12,333 nucleotides of DNA. Origin: Clostridiales bacterium. Lineage in GTDB: Bacteria > Bacillota > Clostridia > Oscillospirales > Oscillospiraceae. The DNA is taken from assembly GCA_029098065.1 (NCBI GenBank), contig JAQXNP010000119.1:1-12333 (forward strand), given 5' to 3'. The position numbers and the translations under genes were made by a program. Of the stretch, positions 1 to 7,659 are shown one piece after another. A model generated the notes under the pieces. It was not told the DNA's origin. It worked only from the letters and a program-made list of their open reading frames with translations, and searched no databases. Position 1 is the first letter of the stretch. The number at the start of each line of letters is the position of its first letter.

Positions 1-1
1 C

Positions 2-1288
2 CTGGCCGACGTGCTGGAGCGGGCCGGATGGGATGTGTGGAAGGAATTCTACGTCAATGACTTCGGCAATCAGATCGCCAAGTTTGCCCACTCCATCTAT
101 GCCCGGTGCATGCAGCTCACCCTGGGGGAGGAGAATTACCCCTTCCCTGAGGACGGCTACCACGGGGATGACATCCGGGAGCTGGCCCGGGGCTTTCTGG
201 CCCAGGCGGGGGAATTCCCGGGTCAGACGGATGAGGCGGCCTGGGAGGCCGCCATGGCCCGGTACGGCCTGGAGCGGAACATCCCCAAGATGAAAGCCGA
301 TCTGCTGAAGTACGGCATCGAGTACGACCAGTGGTTTTTGGAATCTGAGCTCCACAACAGCGGCTATGTGGAAGAGACCATCGGCCTGCTGACCGACCGG
401 GGCTGGACCTATGACAAGGACGGAGCCCTGTGGCTGAGGACCTCCGGCCTCCTGCGGGAGAAATACCTGGCCGAGGGCAAGACCGAGGCGCAGGTGGAAA
501 AGCTGGAGCTGAAGGATGATGTGCTCCGCCGGAGCAACGGCTTCTACACCTATTTCGCCGCCGATATCGCCTATCACCGCAACAAGCTGGAGAAGCGGGG
601 CTTCGATCTGTGCATCGACGTCTGGGGCGCCGACCACCACGGCCATGTGGCCCGGCTCCAGGCGGCGCTGGACGGTCTGGGGCTGGACGGCTCTCACCGG
701 CTGGTGGTGGTGCTGATGCAGCTGGTGAATCTTCTCCAGGACGGTCACCCGGTGCGGATGAGCAAACGCTCGGGCAAGGCCATCGCCCTCCACGACCTGC
801 TGGACGAGGTGAGCGTGGACGCTGCCCGGTTCTTCTTTAACAGCTCCAAACCCACCAGCCCCGTGGACTTTGACCTGGATCTGGCGGTCCGGGAGGACAG
901 CGAGAATCCGGTCTACTATGTCCAGTACGCCCACGCCCGGATCTGCTCCCTGATCCGGAAGCTGGCCCAGGAGGAGTCCCTGGCCGTGCCCGCCGCCGCG
1001 GAGGTGGACGCCGCCCTGCTCAGCAGCCCGGAGGAGCTGGCGCTGATCAAGGCCATCGCCCGCTTCCCGGATGAGATCAAGATCGCCGTCAGGGACTACG
1101 ATCCCTCCCAGATCAACCGCTATCTGATTACCCTGGCGGGGGATTTCCACCGTTTCTACAACGCCCACCGCATCAAGGGCGAGGCTCCGGAACTGGCCGG
1201 GGCCCGGCTCAAGCTGGCCGATGTCACCCGCTCGGTGCTGGCCAACGGCCTGGGTCTGATTGGTGTTTCCGCTCCGGAAAAAATGTAA
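2..1288 (+). CDS. argS: Arginyl-tRNA synthetase, 3' part (5' end outside window)
   Basis: Cytoplasmic class I aminoacyl-tRNA synthetase that charges tRNA-Arg with arginine. The reading frame is open from base 2, and its first residues (LADVLERAGWDV, then FYVNDFGNQI) match the interior of ArgRS, so the true start and the HIGH signature lie to the left. About 428 residues are visible; the family is usually about 550-590 long, so roughly 130 are missing. Seen: WGADHHGHVARLQAAL at about 625-670, the KMSKS-type loop RMSKRSGKA at 755-781 (binds ATP), and the C-terminal DALR anticodon-binding domain beginning near ENPVYYVQYAHARI at about 903-940. It ends at TAA 1286-1288 and is followed at once by a terminator, so it is the last gene of its transcription unit. 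The frame is intact. Confidence in identity is very high. Confidence 0.97.
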   Translation: MADVLERAGWDVWKEFYVNDFGNQIAKFAHSIYARCMQLTLGEENYPFPEDGYHGDDIRELARGFLAQAGEFPGQTDEAAWEAAMARYGLERNIPKMKADLLKYGIEYDQWFLESELHNSGYVEETIGLLTDRGWTYDKDGALWLRTSGLLREKYLAEGKTEAQVEKLELKDDVLRRSNGFYTYFAADIAYHRNKLEKRGFDLCIDVWGADHHGHVARLQAALDGLGLDGSHRLVVVLMQLVNLLQDGHPVRMSKRSGKAIALHDLLDEVSVDAARFFFNSSKPTSPVDFDLDLAVREDSENPVYYVQYAHARICSLIRKLAQEESLAVPAAAEVDAALLSSPEELALIKAIARFPDEIKIAVRDYDPSQINRYLITLAGDFHRFYNAHRIKGEAPELAGARLKLADVTRSVLANGLGLIGVSAPEKM

Positions 1289-1301
1289 TTTTTTTCAGAA
1301 T

Positions 1302-1340
1302 AAAAAGTCCCAACTCTTTCGAGATGGGACTTTTTATTCA
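1302..1340 (+). terminator. Rho-independent terminator after argS
   Basis: An 11-bp perfect stem, AAAAAGTCCCA (1302-1312) with TGGGACTTTTT (1325-1335), is followed by further T-rich sequence to 1347. It starts 13 bases after the argS stop. The loop can form an extra CTC/GAG pairing. The A-run on the left arm would also let it act on the minus strand, but no minus-strand gene reads into it. Confidence 0.88.
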
Positions 1341-1397
1341 TTTTTTAACAGAACAAGAATTCTTTCTTAACTTCTTATTAATTTTACCCGCAGGCCC

Positions 1398-1425
1398 TTG
1401 CAAATCAGGATTTCCGTGCTAAGAT
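1398..1425 (+). promoter_or_regulatory. Candidate sigma-A promoter for the glycosyltransferase gene
   Basis: TTGCAA (1398-1403, 4/6 to consensus) and TAAGAT (1420-1425, 4/6) are separated by 16 bases, about 50 bases before the start codon. The preceding terminator means this gene needs its own promoter, and this is the best pair I see. The match is only moderate. Confidence 0.42.
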
Positions 1426-1474
1426 ATGGAATCGGAATTAATAGCCTTGGCCGTTTTTCCTGGGAGGGTCTTCC

Positions 1475-2758
1475 ATGAGTACCATACGTCTCCTTCATAC
1501 CTTTCAGCAGGTGCTGTGCATCACCGTCACAGCCCTCTATTTTTACCAGGTGGTCTTTCTGGCCATCGGGCTGCTTCGCCGGAGCTGGAAGAATGACCAC
1601 AAGCCCCTTCATCTGCGCCGGTACGCCGCCCTCATCTCAGCCCGCAATGAGGAGGGCGTCATCGCCCAGCTGATCGACAGCCTGAAACGCCAGAACTACC
1701 CCGCCGGCCTTTTGGACATTTACGTTGTGGCGGACAACTGCACCGATGGCACGGCCCGGGCGGCCCGGGCGGCCGGCGCCAAAGTATACCAGCGCCGCGA
1801 CCCAGAAAATGTGGGGAAGGGCTACGCCCTGGATTATCTGCTTCACCGCATGTCCGCCGACGGCCTTACCCACCGCTACGCTGGCTATTTCGTCTTCGAT
1901 GCCGACAATCTGGTGGATCCCAACTTTGTCTACGAGATGAACCGCACCTTCGATCAGGGCGGGCTGGACGCGATCACCTGCTACCGAAATTCCAAAAACT
2001 TCGGGCAGAACTGGATCACCGCCGGATATTCCATCTGGTTCCTCCGGGAGGCCCGCTTTGTCAACTCCGCCCGGATGACCCTGGGCACCAGCTGCGCCGT
2101 GTCGGGCACCGGATTCCTGGTCTCCGCCCGGCTCATTCAGGAAAACGGCGGCTGGCCTTACTACTTACTGACGGAAGATATCCAGTTTTCCGCTGCCTGC
2201 GCCGTATCCGGAAAACGGATCGGCTATTGCGAGGGAGCCGTCATCTATGACGAGCAGCCCGCCACTTTCCGCCAGGCCTGGGATCAGCGGATGCGCTGGT
2301 CCAAAGGCTTCTACCAGGTGGATGCCCGCTACGGGCTTTCCCTGGCAAAAGGGGTGCTGAGAGGCGGCCGCCAGGGGTTTGGATGCTACGACCTTCTGAT
2401 GACCATCCTTCCCGGAGTGCTGTTCACCCTGCTGGGCGGGCTGTTAAACATCATCGTCCTCGTTTCCTGCCTGTCCTCCTCTCTCTTTGTGGCGCAATAT
2501 GTGATGCGGATGACGGGAACCTTTTTGGGCGAAGCCCTCCTCAGCTATTATCTGGGCATGTTCTTCTACGGCCTGCTTACCGTGCTCAGCGAGTGGAAAC
2601 ACATTCGGGCCATTCCCGCTCAAAAGCTGGGATACCTGCTCACATTCCCCCTGTTCATGGCAACCTATCTCCCCATCTCCATTGCCGCTTTCTTCCGCAA
2701 GGTGGAGTGGACTCCCATTCGGCACACGCCCATTGCCGCACCGGATCCGGCGTTATAA
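1475..2758 (+). CDS. Membrane-anchored family 2 glycosyltransferase (BcsA/N-acetylglucosaminyltransferase-like)
   Basis: Predicted inner-membrane GT-A glycosyltransferase of 427 residues, expected to transfer sugars from a nucleotide-sugar to a surface polysaccharide or glycolipid. One N-terminal membrane segment lies at about residues 8-34. The catalytic domain follows: ISARNEEG (54-61), VVADNCTDGT (84-93, nucleotide binding), the DxD-type FDADN (141-145, metal and UDP), TED (233-235, likely the catalytic base) and QRMRW (271-275, the Q/RxxRW motif of processive GT2 enzymes). Three or more C-terminal membrane helices lie at about 305-333, 353-373 and 385-407. The ATG has GGGAGGG six bases or so upstream. 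The gene stands alone between two terminators, so its neighbours do not reveal the acceptor. The Q/RxxRW motif and flanking helices resemble polymer-making synthases, but the sugar and product cannot be read from the sequence. Confidence 0.85.
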   Translation: MSTIRLLHTFQQVLCITVTALYFYQVVFLAIGLLRRSWKNDHKPLHLRRYAALISARNEEGVIAQLIDSLKRQNYPAGLLDIYVVADNCTDGTARAARAAGAKVYQRRDPENVGKGYALDYLLHRMSADGLTHRYAGYFVFDADNLVDPNFVYEMNRTFDQGGLDAITCYRNSKNFGQNWITAGYSIWFLREARFVNSARMTLGTSCAVSGTGFLVSARLIQENGGWPYYLLTEDIQFSAACAVSGKRIGYCEGAVIYDEQPATFRQAWDQRMRWSKGFYQVDARYGLSLAKGVLRGGRQGFGCYDLLMTILPGVLFTLLGGLLNIIVLVSCLSSSLFVAQYVMRMTGTFLGEALLSYYLGMFFYGLLTVLSEWKHIRAIPAQKLGYLLTFPLFMATYLPISIAAFFRKVEWTPIRHTPIAAPDPAL

Positions 2759-2760
2759 GG

Positions 2761-2795
2761 AAACCGGCTCTCCCTTCAGGAGAGCCGGTTTTTTC
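2761..2795. terminator. Shared bidirectional terminator between convergent genes
   Basis: A 12-bp perfect inverted repeat (2761-2772 with 2780-2791, CTCTC/GAGAG at the loop end) has a 7-base loop and a T-run at 2789-2794 on the + strand. It starts two bases after the glycosyltransferase stop and ends at the stop codon of the convergent ABC ATPase gene (2794-2796). It probably terminates both. The + direction has the longer U-tract; the minus side has only a short one. Confidence 0.85.
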
Positions 2796-3372
2796 ACGGT
2801 TTCTCAGAACTTCCATCGGGCCGGAGTTCCACTGTGCGGTCGCAGAGGCCGGACAGCCCGGGATCGTGGCCGGTGAGAATCACCGGCCGCCCCAATTCCC
2901 GGATCCGGGTCAGGATCCGGACCGCCCGGGCTCCGTCCACCCCGGCGAAGGGTTCGTCCAGCAGCCAGACCTCCCCTTCTGCCGCCAGGGCCCTGGCCAG
3001 GGCCAGCCGGCGGGCCATCCCGCCGGAGAGCTCCTCCGGTAGCTTATCCGCCGATTCGCTCAGCTCCACCAGCTCCAGCCACCGGCCGGCCTCTCCCCGC
3101 CGCTCCCGGGGCAGGACGTCAGCCACCTGCTTCCAGGCCGGACGCCGGGGCAGAAGCCGGTCCTCCTGAAAAAGCAGAACCGGCCGCCCCGGGAGGGAGA
3201 CCGTCCCCTCCTCCGGGATGAGAAGCCCCGCCAGTACCCGGAGCAGGGTGGTCTTCCCCACCCCCGAGGGACCGTCCAAAAAGGTCAGGCCTTCCTCCGG
3301 CAGTGAGAGGGTGTACCCCTCTAAAACCGTCTGTTTTTGATAGCGCACAGTAATATTCTGGACTTTGATCAC
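2794..3372 (-). CDS. ABC transporter ATP-binding protein, nitrate/sulfonate/taurine type
   Basis: ATPase subunit expected to drive import with the permease and binding protein encoded just upstream. At 192 residues it is shorter than the usual 240-260 of SsuB/TauB-like subunits, yet every core motif is present: Walker [10 protein letters not shown] (34-42), Q-loop Gln69 in [10 protein letters not shown], signature LSGGM (115-119), Walker B VWLLDE (135-140) and the switch histidine in LTGHD (His169). The D-loop FAGVD is also there. The missing length is the C-terminal extension. I chose GTG at 3372 because it overlaps the permease stop by four bases (ATGTGA context), has GGAGGGGG directly upstream, and gives the usual [10 protein letters not shown] first strand. 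A longer open frame to 3531 would run through the permease gene and is not supported. Confidence 0.88.
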   Translation of the reverse strand: MIKVQNITVRYQKQTVLEGYTLSLPEEGLTFLDGPSGVGKTTLLRVLAGLLIPEEGTVSLPGRPVLLFQEDRLLPRRPAWKQVADVLPRERRGEAGRWLELVELSESADKLPEELSGGMARRLALARALAAEGEVWLLDEPFAGVDGARAVRILTRIRELGRPVILTGHDPGLSGLCDRTVELRPDGSSEKP

Positions 3373-4112
3373 ATTTTTGCCCCCCTCCACCTCCGGAAAA
3401 GCAGACGCAGCAGCCCTTCCATGGCCAGGCTCAGGGCCACGATGACCACAGTCCAGGCGATCAGCCCCGGTGTATCCAGGTAGGCCTTGGCGGATTGAAG
3501 CCGGCTCCCCGCCGCCCATTTGGGCTGGCACAGCACTTCCGCCGCCATGCCGGACTTCCAGGCAAGGCCCAGGGCCGTCTCACATCCGGCCGCCAGGGCC
3601 GGGAGAGCGGCGGGAATATAGATCAGCCGGATCGTCTTCCACCGGCTGAAGCGATAGGCCGAGGCCATTTCCAGCAGCAGCGGGTCGGCGGAGGCCAGGC
3701 CCTGCCGGGCGGCGCGCCACACCACCGGAAGGGCCATCAGGGCGGATACCGCTGCCGGCACTTTTGTGTTCGGCAGGCTGAAAAACAGGAGCAGGATGAA
3801 GGAGACCACAGGCACCGTCCGCACCGCCCGGAGCGCGGGAGAAAACAGCCGGTCCGCCCAGACCGAGGCGGCTGTGGCCGCCGCCAGCACCACGCCCCCC
3901 GCCGTCCCCATCAGGAACCCCGCCAGCACCCGCAGCAGGCTGGTGAGCGCGGAGCGCCAGAAATCAGAGGTCACCACCAGAGCGCAGAGAGAACGGCCCA
4001 CCGCCGCCGGAGCGGGAAGGATCAGCTCCTTCCCCACCACGGCGGCGGCGATGGCCCATAGCGCCAGCCAAAAGGCCAGCGGAACAATAACTTTCAGGAA
4101 TTTATCCTTCAT
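3369..4112 (-). CDS. ABC transporter permease, NitT/TauT family
   Basis: Inner-membrane channel subunit of the importer, 247 residues, the usual length for SsuC/TauC-type permeases. It has an N-terminal helix (about 8-28), ILPAPAAV (31-38, a typical stretch in this family) and several further hydrophobic segments. The cytoplasmic EAA-like coupling loop lies at 148-172 ([20 protein letters not shown]), ending in a ...IPAALPAL pattern; it docks onto the ATPase. The ATG begins three bases after the binding-protein stop, with no clear Shine-Dalgarno site, so it is probably translated by coupling to the upstream gene. Its own stop overlaps the ATPase start. The substrate is not shown by the sequence; the family covers nitrate, taurine, alkanesulfonates, thiamine precursors and others. 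Confidence 0.88.
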   Translation of the reverse strand: MKDKFLKVIVPLAFWLALWAIAAAVVGKELILPAPAAVGRSLCALVVTSDFWRSALTSLLRVLAGFLMGTAGGVVLAAATAASVWADRLFSPALRAVRTVPVVSFILLLFFSLPNTKVPAAVSALMALPVVWRAARQGLASADPLLLEMASAYRFSRWKTIRLIYIPAALPALAAGCETALGLAWKSGMAAEVLCQPKWAAGSRLQSAKAYLDTPGLIAWTVVIVALSLAMEGLLRLLFRRWRGAKM

Positions 4113-4115
4113 AAA

Positions 4116-5171
4116 TCATGATTCGTAATCATAATAGAACGCCCCGTCGGGGATCGATCCGCCGATGGAGGCGGGATCGGCACGGAAGAGCACCTGATAA
4201 TATCCCTGGATATTGTCGATCATATCACCTCCGGTGATAAAGCACAGGTTGGCGTCGGGAAGCGCCCGCTTGGCGACAGCGGCTTTGGGCACGATGCCGT
4301 AGGTCTCGGCCAGAGCGGCGGCGTCATCCAGGTTGTCCTCACTGCTCATATAGGAAATGGATTCCCGATACTCCTCCAGGAAGGTATTGACCGCCTCCGG
4401 ATGCTCCTGGGCAAAGGCGGTCCGGACCACCACACAGCCCATGGTAAGGGCGCCGTCGGCCCCGGACTCCTCCCAAGCCTCGGTCAGGTCCACAGCCGTC
4501 CGCACATCGGAATTCTGCATCAGGACGCTGGTGGCGGCGGGGACAGGCAGCATGCAAAGATCGATCTCGCCGGAGGCCATGAGCGTCGTGACCTCATCGC
4601 TGGTGGACTTCCACTCGATGGTCACATCGTCAGCGGAAACTCCATTCTGCTCCAGCAGATAGTTGAGCACATATTCCGGGTTGGCCCCCTGGCCATAGGC
4701 GCAGATGGTTTTCCCCGCCAGATCGGCCAGAGAATTCACCGTGTCGCCGTTCTCCAGAATATAGAGAACGCCCAGTGTGTTGAGGGCCATCAGCTGCACG
4801 CCGCCGTCCAGCTTGTGGTAAAGGGTGGAGGCCAGGTTGGTGGGCAGAGCGGCAATGTCAATGGGGTCCTCCTCCCGGGACAGGCCGGCAACCGCCTCGG
4901 TGGGATCGGCCAGGACCGTAAAGGTATAGTCATTCACCGTTTCGCCGTTGGCAGCCTCGTCCATCAGTTTGGCCGCGCCCAGGCCGGTGGGGCCCTTCAA
5001 CATGGACACATTGACATGCTCTCCCTTGAAAACAGGAGCGGGAGTTGCCTCCTCAGTGGGGGCGGGAGTGGCCTCGGGGGTAGGGGTGGCTTCCGCCTCT
5101 TTGGGGGAGCAGGCCGCCAGCAAGGTCAGACCCAGCGTCAGGGCCAGAAGTTTCTTCATTTTATCACGCAT
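4116..5171 (-). CDS. ABC transporter substrate-binding lipoprotein, NitT/TauT-like
   Basis: Extracellular solute receptor of the importer, 351 residues, anchored by a lipid. It has a lysine-containing start, a hydrophobic core and the lipobox LLAAC with the modified Cys at residue 21. A low-complexity Pro/Thr/Glu/Ala spacer (about 24-48, repeats of the form EATPAPTEE) follows and would hold the domain away from the membrane. The periplasmic-binding-like fold then starts with HVNVSMLKGPTGLGAAKLMD and contains IDIAALPTNLAS and LADLAGKTICAYGQG, as in NMT1/SsuA-like receptors of gut Clostridia. The ATG at 5171 is supported by AAAGGA nine bases upstream; an in-frame ATG at 5159 is the alternative. 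It is the first gene of the operon (binding protein, permease, ATPase). The ligand cannot be named. Confidence 0.87.
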   Translation of the reverse strand: MRDKMKKLLALTLGLTLLAACSPKEAEATPTPEATPAPTEEATPAPVFKGEHVNVSMLKGPTGLGAAKLMDEAANGETVNDYTFTVLADPTEAVAGLSREEDPIDIAALPTNLASTLYHKLDGGVQLMALNTLGVLYILENGDTVNSLADLAGKTICAYGQGANPEYVLNYLLEQNGVSADDVTIEWKSTSDEVTTLMASGEIDLCMLPVPAATSVLMQNSDVRTAVDLTEAWEESGADGALTMGCVVVRTAFAQEHPEAVNTFLEEYRESISYMSSEDNLDDAAALAETYGIVPKAAVAKRALPDANLCFITGGDMIDNIQGYYQVLFRADPASIGGSIPDGAFYYDYES

Positions 5172-5205
5172 AGCGGTTCATCCTTTCTGGATATAGCTGA
5201 CACAA

Positions 5206-5234
5206 AGTTTACTAAACTCATGGGTTTTTGTCAA
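5206..5234 (-). promoter_or_regulatory. Sigma-A promoter of the ABC importer operon
   Basis: On the minus strand, a perfect -35 TTGACA (5234-5229) is 17 bases from TAAACT (5211-5206, 4/6 to TATAAT), 35 bases ahead of the binding-protein ATG. No riboswitch-like structure fits in the short leader, so control, if any, is at initiation. Confidence 0.7.
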
Positions 5235-5296
5235 GGGCCTGTGGCAGTTTTCTATGGGCCGCATAGGATGGTGCGACAGGAAAGGAGGAATTCTTT

Positions 5297-5587
5297 ATGG
5301 CGAGGTGCGACAGCCGCACGACTTATCGCTCCGCCCAGCAGGCGCATGCCAAGGTACTCTCCGCCCAGCGGTCGCTGGAAGCGGAGACGGAGGAGCCCAT
5401 GCGCCGCTATGTGTTCCCCATCGAACCGCCCGCCCCGGCGGCCCGCGGTACCGGGGAAGCGGAGGACTCCGGCGCGGCCATGGGCAAGATCCTGGAACAG
5501 CTCCAATGCCAGAACCAGCTTCTGGTGGATCTGCTGGGAGCGGTCAATTCTCTCACCGCGGCTCTGCTGTGTCATAAGCCGTCGTAG
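5297..5587 (+). CDS. Small conserved-looking protein of unknown function (96 aa)
   Basis: I do not recognise this gene. It is supported by an excellent ribosome binding site (AAAGGAGG at 5281-5288, eight bases before ATG) and by its place as the first reading frame on the + strand after the divergent promoter region. The product is soluble, with three visible parts: a basic, Ala/Gln-rich N-terminal helix (about 1-33), a Pro/Ala-rich linker (about 40-60, PIEPPAPAA), and an amphipathic C-terminal helix (about 62-92) rich in Leu and Gln (ILEQLQCQNQLLVDLLGAV) that could be a short coiled coil or oligomerisation helix. There is no signal peptide. It has two cysteines near the C-terminus (71, 92) and one at residue 4. 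No terminator separates it from the LCP gene downstream, but that gene has its own promoter candidate. Confidence 0.7.
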   Translation: MARCDSRTTYRSAQQAHAKVLSAQRSLEAETEEPMRRYVFPIEPPAPAARGTGEAEDSGAAMGKILEQLQCQNQLLVDLLGAVNSLTAALLCHKPS

Positions 5588-5622
5588 TTTGTAACGATTT
5601 TCTTATTTTTCCGTTCCCTCCC

Positions 5623-5651
5623 TTGTGCCCCTCCGGCAAACGGGCTATACT
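5623..5651 (+). promoter_or_regulatory. Candidate promoter of the LCP gene
   Basis: TATACT (5646-5651, 5/6) is preceded at 17 bases by TTGTGC (5623-5628, only 3/6). The -10 is good and the -35 weak. It lies 43 bases before the TTG start codon. Confidence 0.45.
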
Positions 5652-5694
5652 GAGTGTACTTACGTGATCTTAAAGAGAAGGGAGCGCCCCTCTG

Positions 5695-6756
5695 TTGGCA
5701 TCCATGCACAAGAAAAAACGCAGGCGGGCCGGAGGGTTCGGCCGGGGGCTCTATCGGGCGGCGGTGATCCTCTCCGCGATCATCGTGGCCCTGTGGTGCG
5801 GCTGGAAGCTCCTGACCAGAGCCCCGGACGCCGCGGAACCGCCCCCTCCGGCGGCCGCCCCCGATTCCTCCGGCGCCGGAGGAGAAATGACAAGCACCCT
5901 CGCCCGAAAAGAGAAGACCTGGACTTTTCTGCTGGCGGCGGAGGACCAGGTCAGCGGCAGCACCGACACCATCATGGTATGCACCTATGACACGGTCAAC
6001 CAGAAAATCGGGCTGGTCTCCATTCCCCGTGATACTCTGGTGGACCGGCCGGGCTGGAGGTACCATAAAATCAACGCCGCCTATCCAAACGGCAATCTGG
6101 CCTCGCCTCCTGACGGCGGAATCAGTGAACTGAAAGACGCGGTGAGCGAGGTATTGGGCATCCCCATTGACCATTATATCCTGGCGGACACAAAAATCTT
6201 CGTGGAGATCGTGGACGCCGTGGGGGGCGTGGACTTTGACGTGCCCGTCCATATGAGCTATGACGCCCCCGATCAGGACCTGCATATCCACTTCGAGCCC
6301 GGAATGCAGCACCTCACCGGCCAGCAGGCCCTGGAGGTGGTCCGCTGCCGGAAGAATTCCGACGGATCCGGATCGTACCCTCACAATATTTATGACGCCT
6401 ACCCGGACGCCGACATCGGCCGCACCCGGACCCAGCAGGAAATGGTAAAGGCCATTGCGAAAAAGGTCCTCTCCAAGCCCCAGAAGGCAGGCAGCTACAT
6501 CGAGATCTTCTCCCAATATGTGAAGACCGATCTCTCCCTGGCCAACCTTCTCTGGTTTGTGGAGCCCGCCCTGGGGTTCGATTTCTCCGGCCTGACCACC
6601 GCCACCCTCCCCGGAGACGGCTCCGCCCGCTATGAGGGAACCAGCTCCTGCTACGCCCTGGATGTGGAGGGCAGCCTGGAGATCATCAACGCCTGCCTCA
6701 ATCCCTATACCACTCCTGTGACCGAGGACATGGTCCGAATGGTCCAGGGACAGTGA
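5695..6756 (+). CDS. LytR-CpsA-Psr (LCP) family cell-wall polymer ligase
   Basis: LCP enzymes transfer undecaprenyl-linked glycopolymers (wall teichoic acid, capsule or similar) to peptidoglycan on the outer face of the membrane. The product (353 residues) has a very basic cytoplasmic tail (KKKRRR), one membrane helix (about 19-41), a Pro/Ala-rich spacer (about 45-63) and an LCP domain (about 75-260). Key residues seen: Asp91 in STDTIMV, Arg112 and Asp113 in SIPRDT, HKINAAY (124-130), VDAVGGVDFDVPV (173-185), and Arg217/Arg219 in VVRCRK, followed by an IGRTRTQQ motif (241-248); the arginines bind the lipid pyrophosphate. The TTG at 5695 is preferred because AAGGGAG ends 10 bases before it, while the first in-frame ATG (5704) is 19 bases away. 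No polymer biosynthesis genes adjoin it, so the substrate is unknown. Confidence 0.9.
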   Translation: MASMHKKKRRRAGGFGRGLYRAAVILSAIIVALWCGWKLLTRAPDAAEPPPPAAAPDSSGAGGEMTSTLARKEKTWTFLLAAEDQVSGSTDTIMVCTYDTVNQKIGLVSIPRDTLVDRPGWRYHKINAAYPNGNLASPPDGGISELKDAVSEVLGIPIDHYILADTKIFVEIVDAVGGVDFDVPVHMSYDAPDQDLHIHFEPGMQHLTGQQALEVVRCRKNSDGSGSYPHNIYDAYPDADIGRTRTQQEMVKAIAKKVLSKPQKAGSYIEIFSQYVKTDLSLANLLWFVEPALGFDFSGLTTATLPGDGSARYEGTSSCYALDVEGSLEIINACLNPYTTPVTEDMVRMVQGQ

Positions 6757-6800
6757 ACCGGGACCGCCTGAAAGCAGAGCTTTCAGGCGGTCCCGGTTTG
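6756..6800. terminator. Long perfect hairpin terminator between LCP and tyrA
   Basis: A 20-bp perfect inverted repeat (6756-6775 with 6779-6798) with a 3-base loop AGA. The left arm begins in the last base of the LCP stop codon, and the right arm ends three bases before the convergent tyrA stop (6802-6804). The U-tract is short in both directions (GGTTTG on the + strand), so the very stable stem must do most of the work. Confidence 0.8.
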
Positions 6801-6801
6801 T

Positions 6802-7659
6802 TCATCCCAGCAGATCGGGCCCCGGCAGGTTCATCTGCCGCTTCCTGGCCGAGGAATAGTCCAGCTTCTCCGACAGCCGTTCCCGGTCGCCGGAGGCGAT
6901 GGCGTCCCGGTAGGACTGGAGGTTGCCGATGAGCGTGTCCAGACACTTGGTCAGGGCCGGAGCGTTCAGCGAAAAGAGCTGGGTCCAGAGCCCGACATCC
7001 AGCGCCGCCACACGGGTGCAGCCGCGGAAGGAGCTCCCCTCATAGCCCTTGCAGGTGAAGAGATTCGGGTCGTCGCACACCGATACGGCAATGATGTGCA
7101 TCATCTGGCTGGTGTAGGCCAGGATGGCATCATGCTCCGCCGGGGTGGTCTTGACCACATCCTGACAGCCGATATGCGCCGCCAGCCGCTCCATCAGCGC
7201 CACGTGCTCCGCCGTGCTGTTCTCCCGGGGTGTGAGGATCAGATGGGAGTCCCGGAACATCCCGGCGAAGGCGTGTTCCACGCCGGAGAACTCGGTGCCC
7301 GCCATGGGGTGGCATCCAATGAAGTCCACCCCGTCGGGGAGGCATTCCGCTCCCGCCATGACAGCCGACTTGATGCCGCATACATCCGTGACCAGGCAGC
7401 CGGGCTTGAACTCGTTTTTATGGTGCTCCATAAAATCCAGGATGCCCTGGGGGTGGAGGGCCAGCATCACCACATCGGCTCCCTCCACCGCCCCGGCGGC
7501 GTCCTCCGTGACCACATCGCCCACTCCGTGCTCCCGGGCAAATCGGAGGGTGGGCTGGGACACATCCACGCCCACGATCTGAAAGTCCTCGAAGCCCTTG
7601 AGGGCCAGGGCCATGGATCCGCCGATGAGGCCCAGGCCGGCGATGACGAATTTGCGCAT
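6802..7659 (-). CDS. tyrA: Prephenate dehydrogenase (tyrosine branch)
   Basis: Oxidative decarboxylation of prephenate to 4-hydroxyphenylpyruvate, the committed step to tyrosine. The 285-residue protein opens with the dinucleotide-binding GLGLIGGS (8-15). Asp32 at the end of the second strand suggests NAD rather than NADP. It carries the family motifs GCHPMAGTEFSG (115-126, His117), TPAEHDAILAYTSQMMHIIA (172-191, with His176 and His188) and SSFRGCTRVA (209-218). There is no fused chorismate mutase and no C-terminal ACT domain, so allosteric tyrosine control through ACT is not expected. ATG at 7659 overlaps the aroF stop by one base (TAATG), so translation is coupled. A longer frame reaching 7842 would run into aroF and is rejected. 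Confidence 0.94.
   Translation of the reverse strand: MRKFVIAGLGLIGGSMALALKGFEDFQIVGVDVSQPTLRFAREHGVGDVVTEDAAGAVEGADVVMLALHPQGILDFMEHHKNEFKPGCLVTDVCGIKSAVMAGAECLPDGVDFIGCHPMAGTEFSGVEHAFAGMFRDSHLILTPRENSTAEHVALMERLAAHIGCQDVVKTTPAEHDAILAYTSQMMHIIAVSVCDDPNLFTCKGYEGSSFRGCTRVAALDVGLWTQLFSLNAPALTKCLDTLIGNLQSYRDAIASGDRERLSEKLDYSSARKRQMNLPGPDLLG

Noticed and set aside
5041..5100. Repetitive stretch in the binding-protein gene
   Set aside because: These are codon-level repeats of the Pro/Thr/Glu/Ala linker behind the lipobox, common in Firmicutes lipoproteins, not a mobile or regulatory repeat.
4401..5594. A 397-codon open frame on the + strand, antisense to the binding-protein gene and running through the 5' intergenic region
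   Set aside because: The translation is Gly/Gln/His-rich with no family motif, it lacks a ribosome binding site, and it overlaps two supported genes. It is a by-product of high G+C third positions.
5572..6516. A 314-codon open frame antisense to the LCP gene
   Set aside because: The LCP protein on the other strand has all family motifs. The antisense translation has none and no ribosome binding site.
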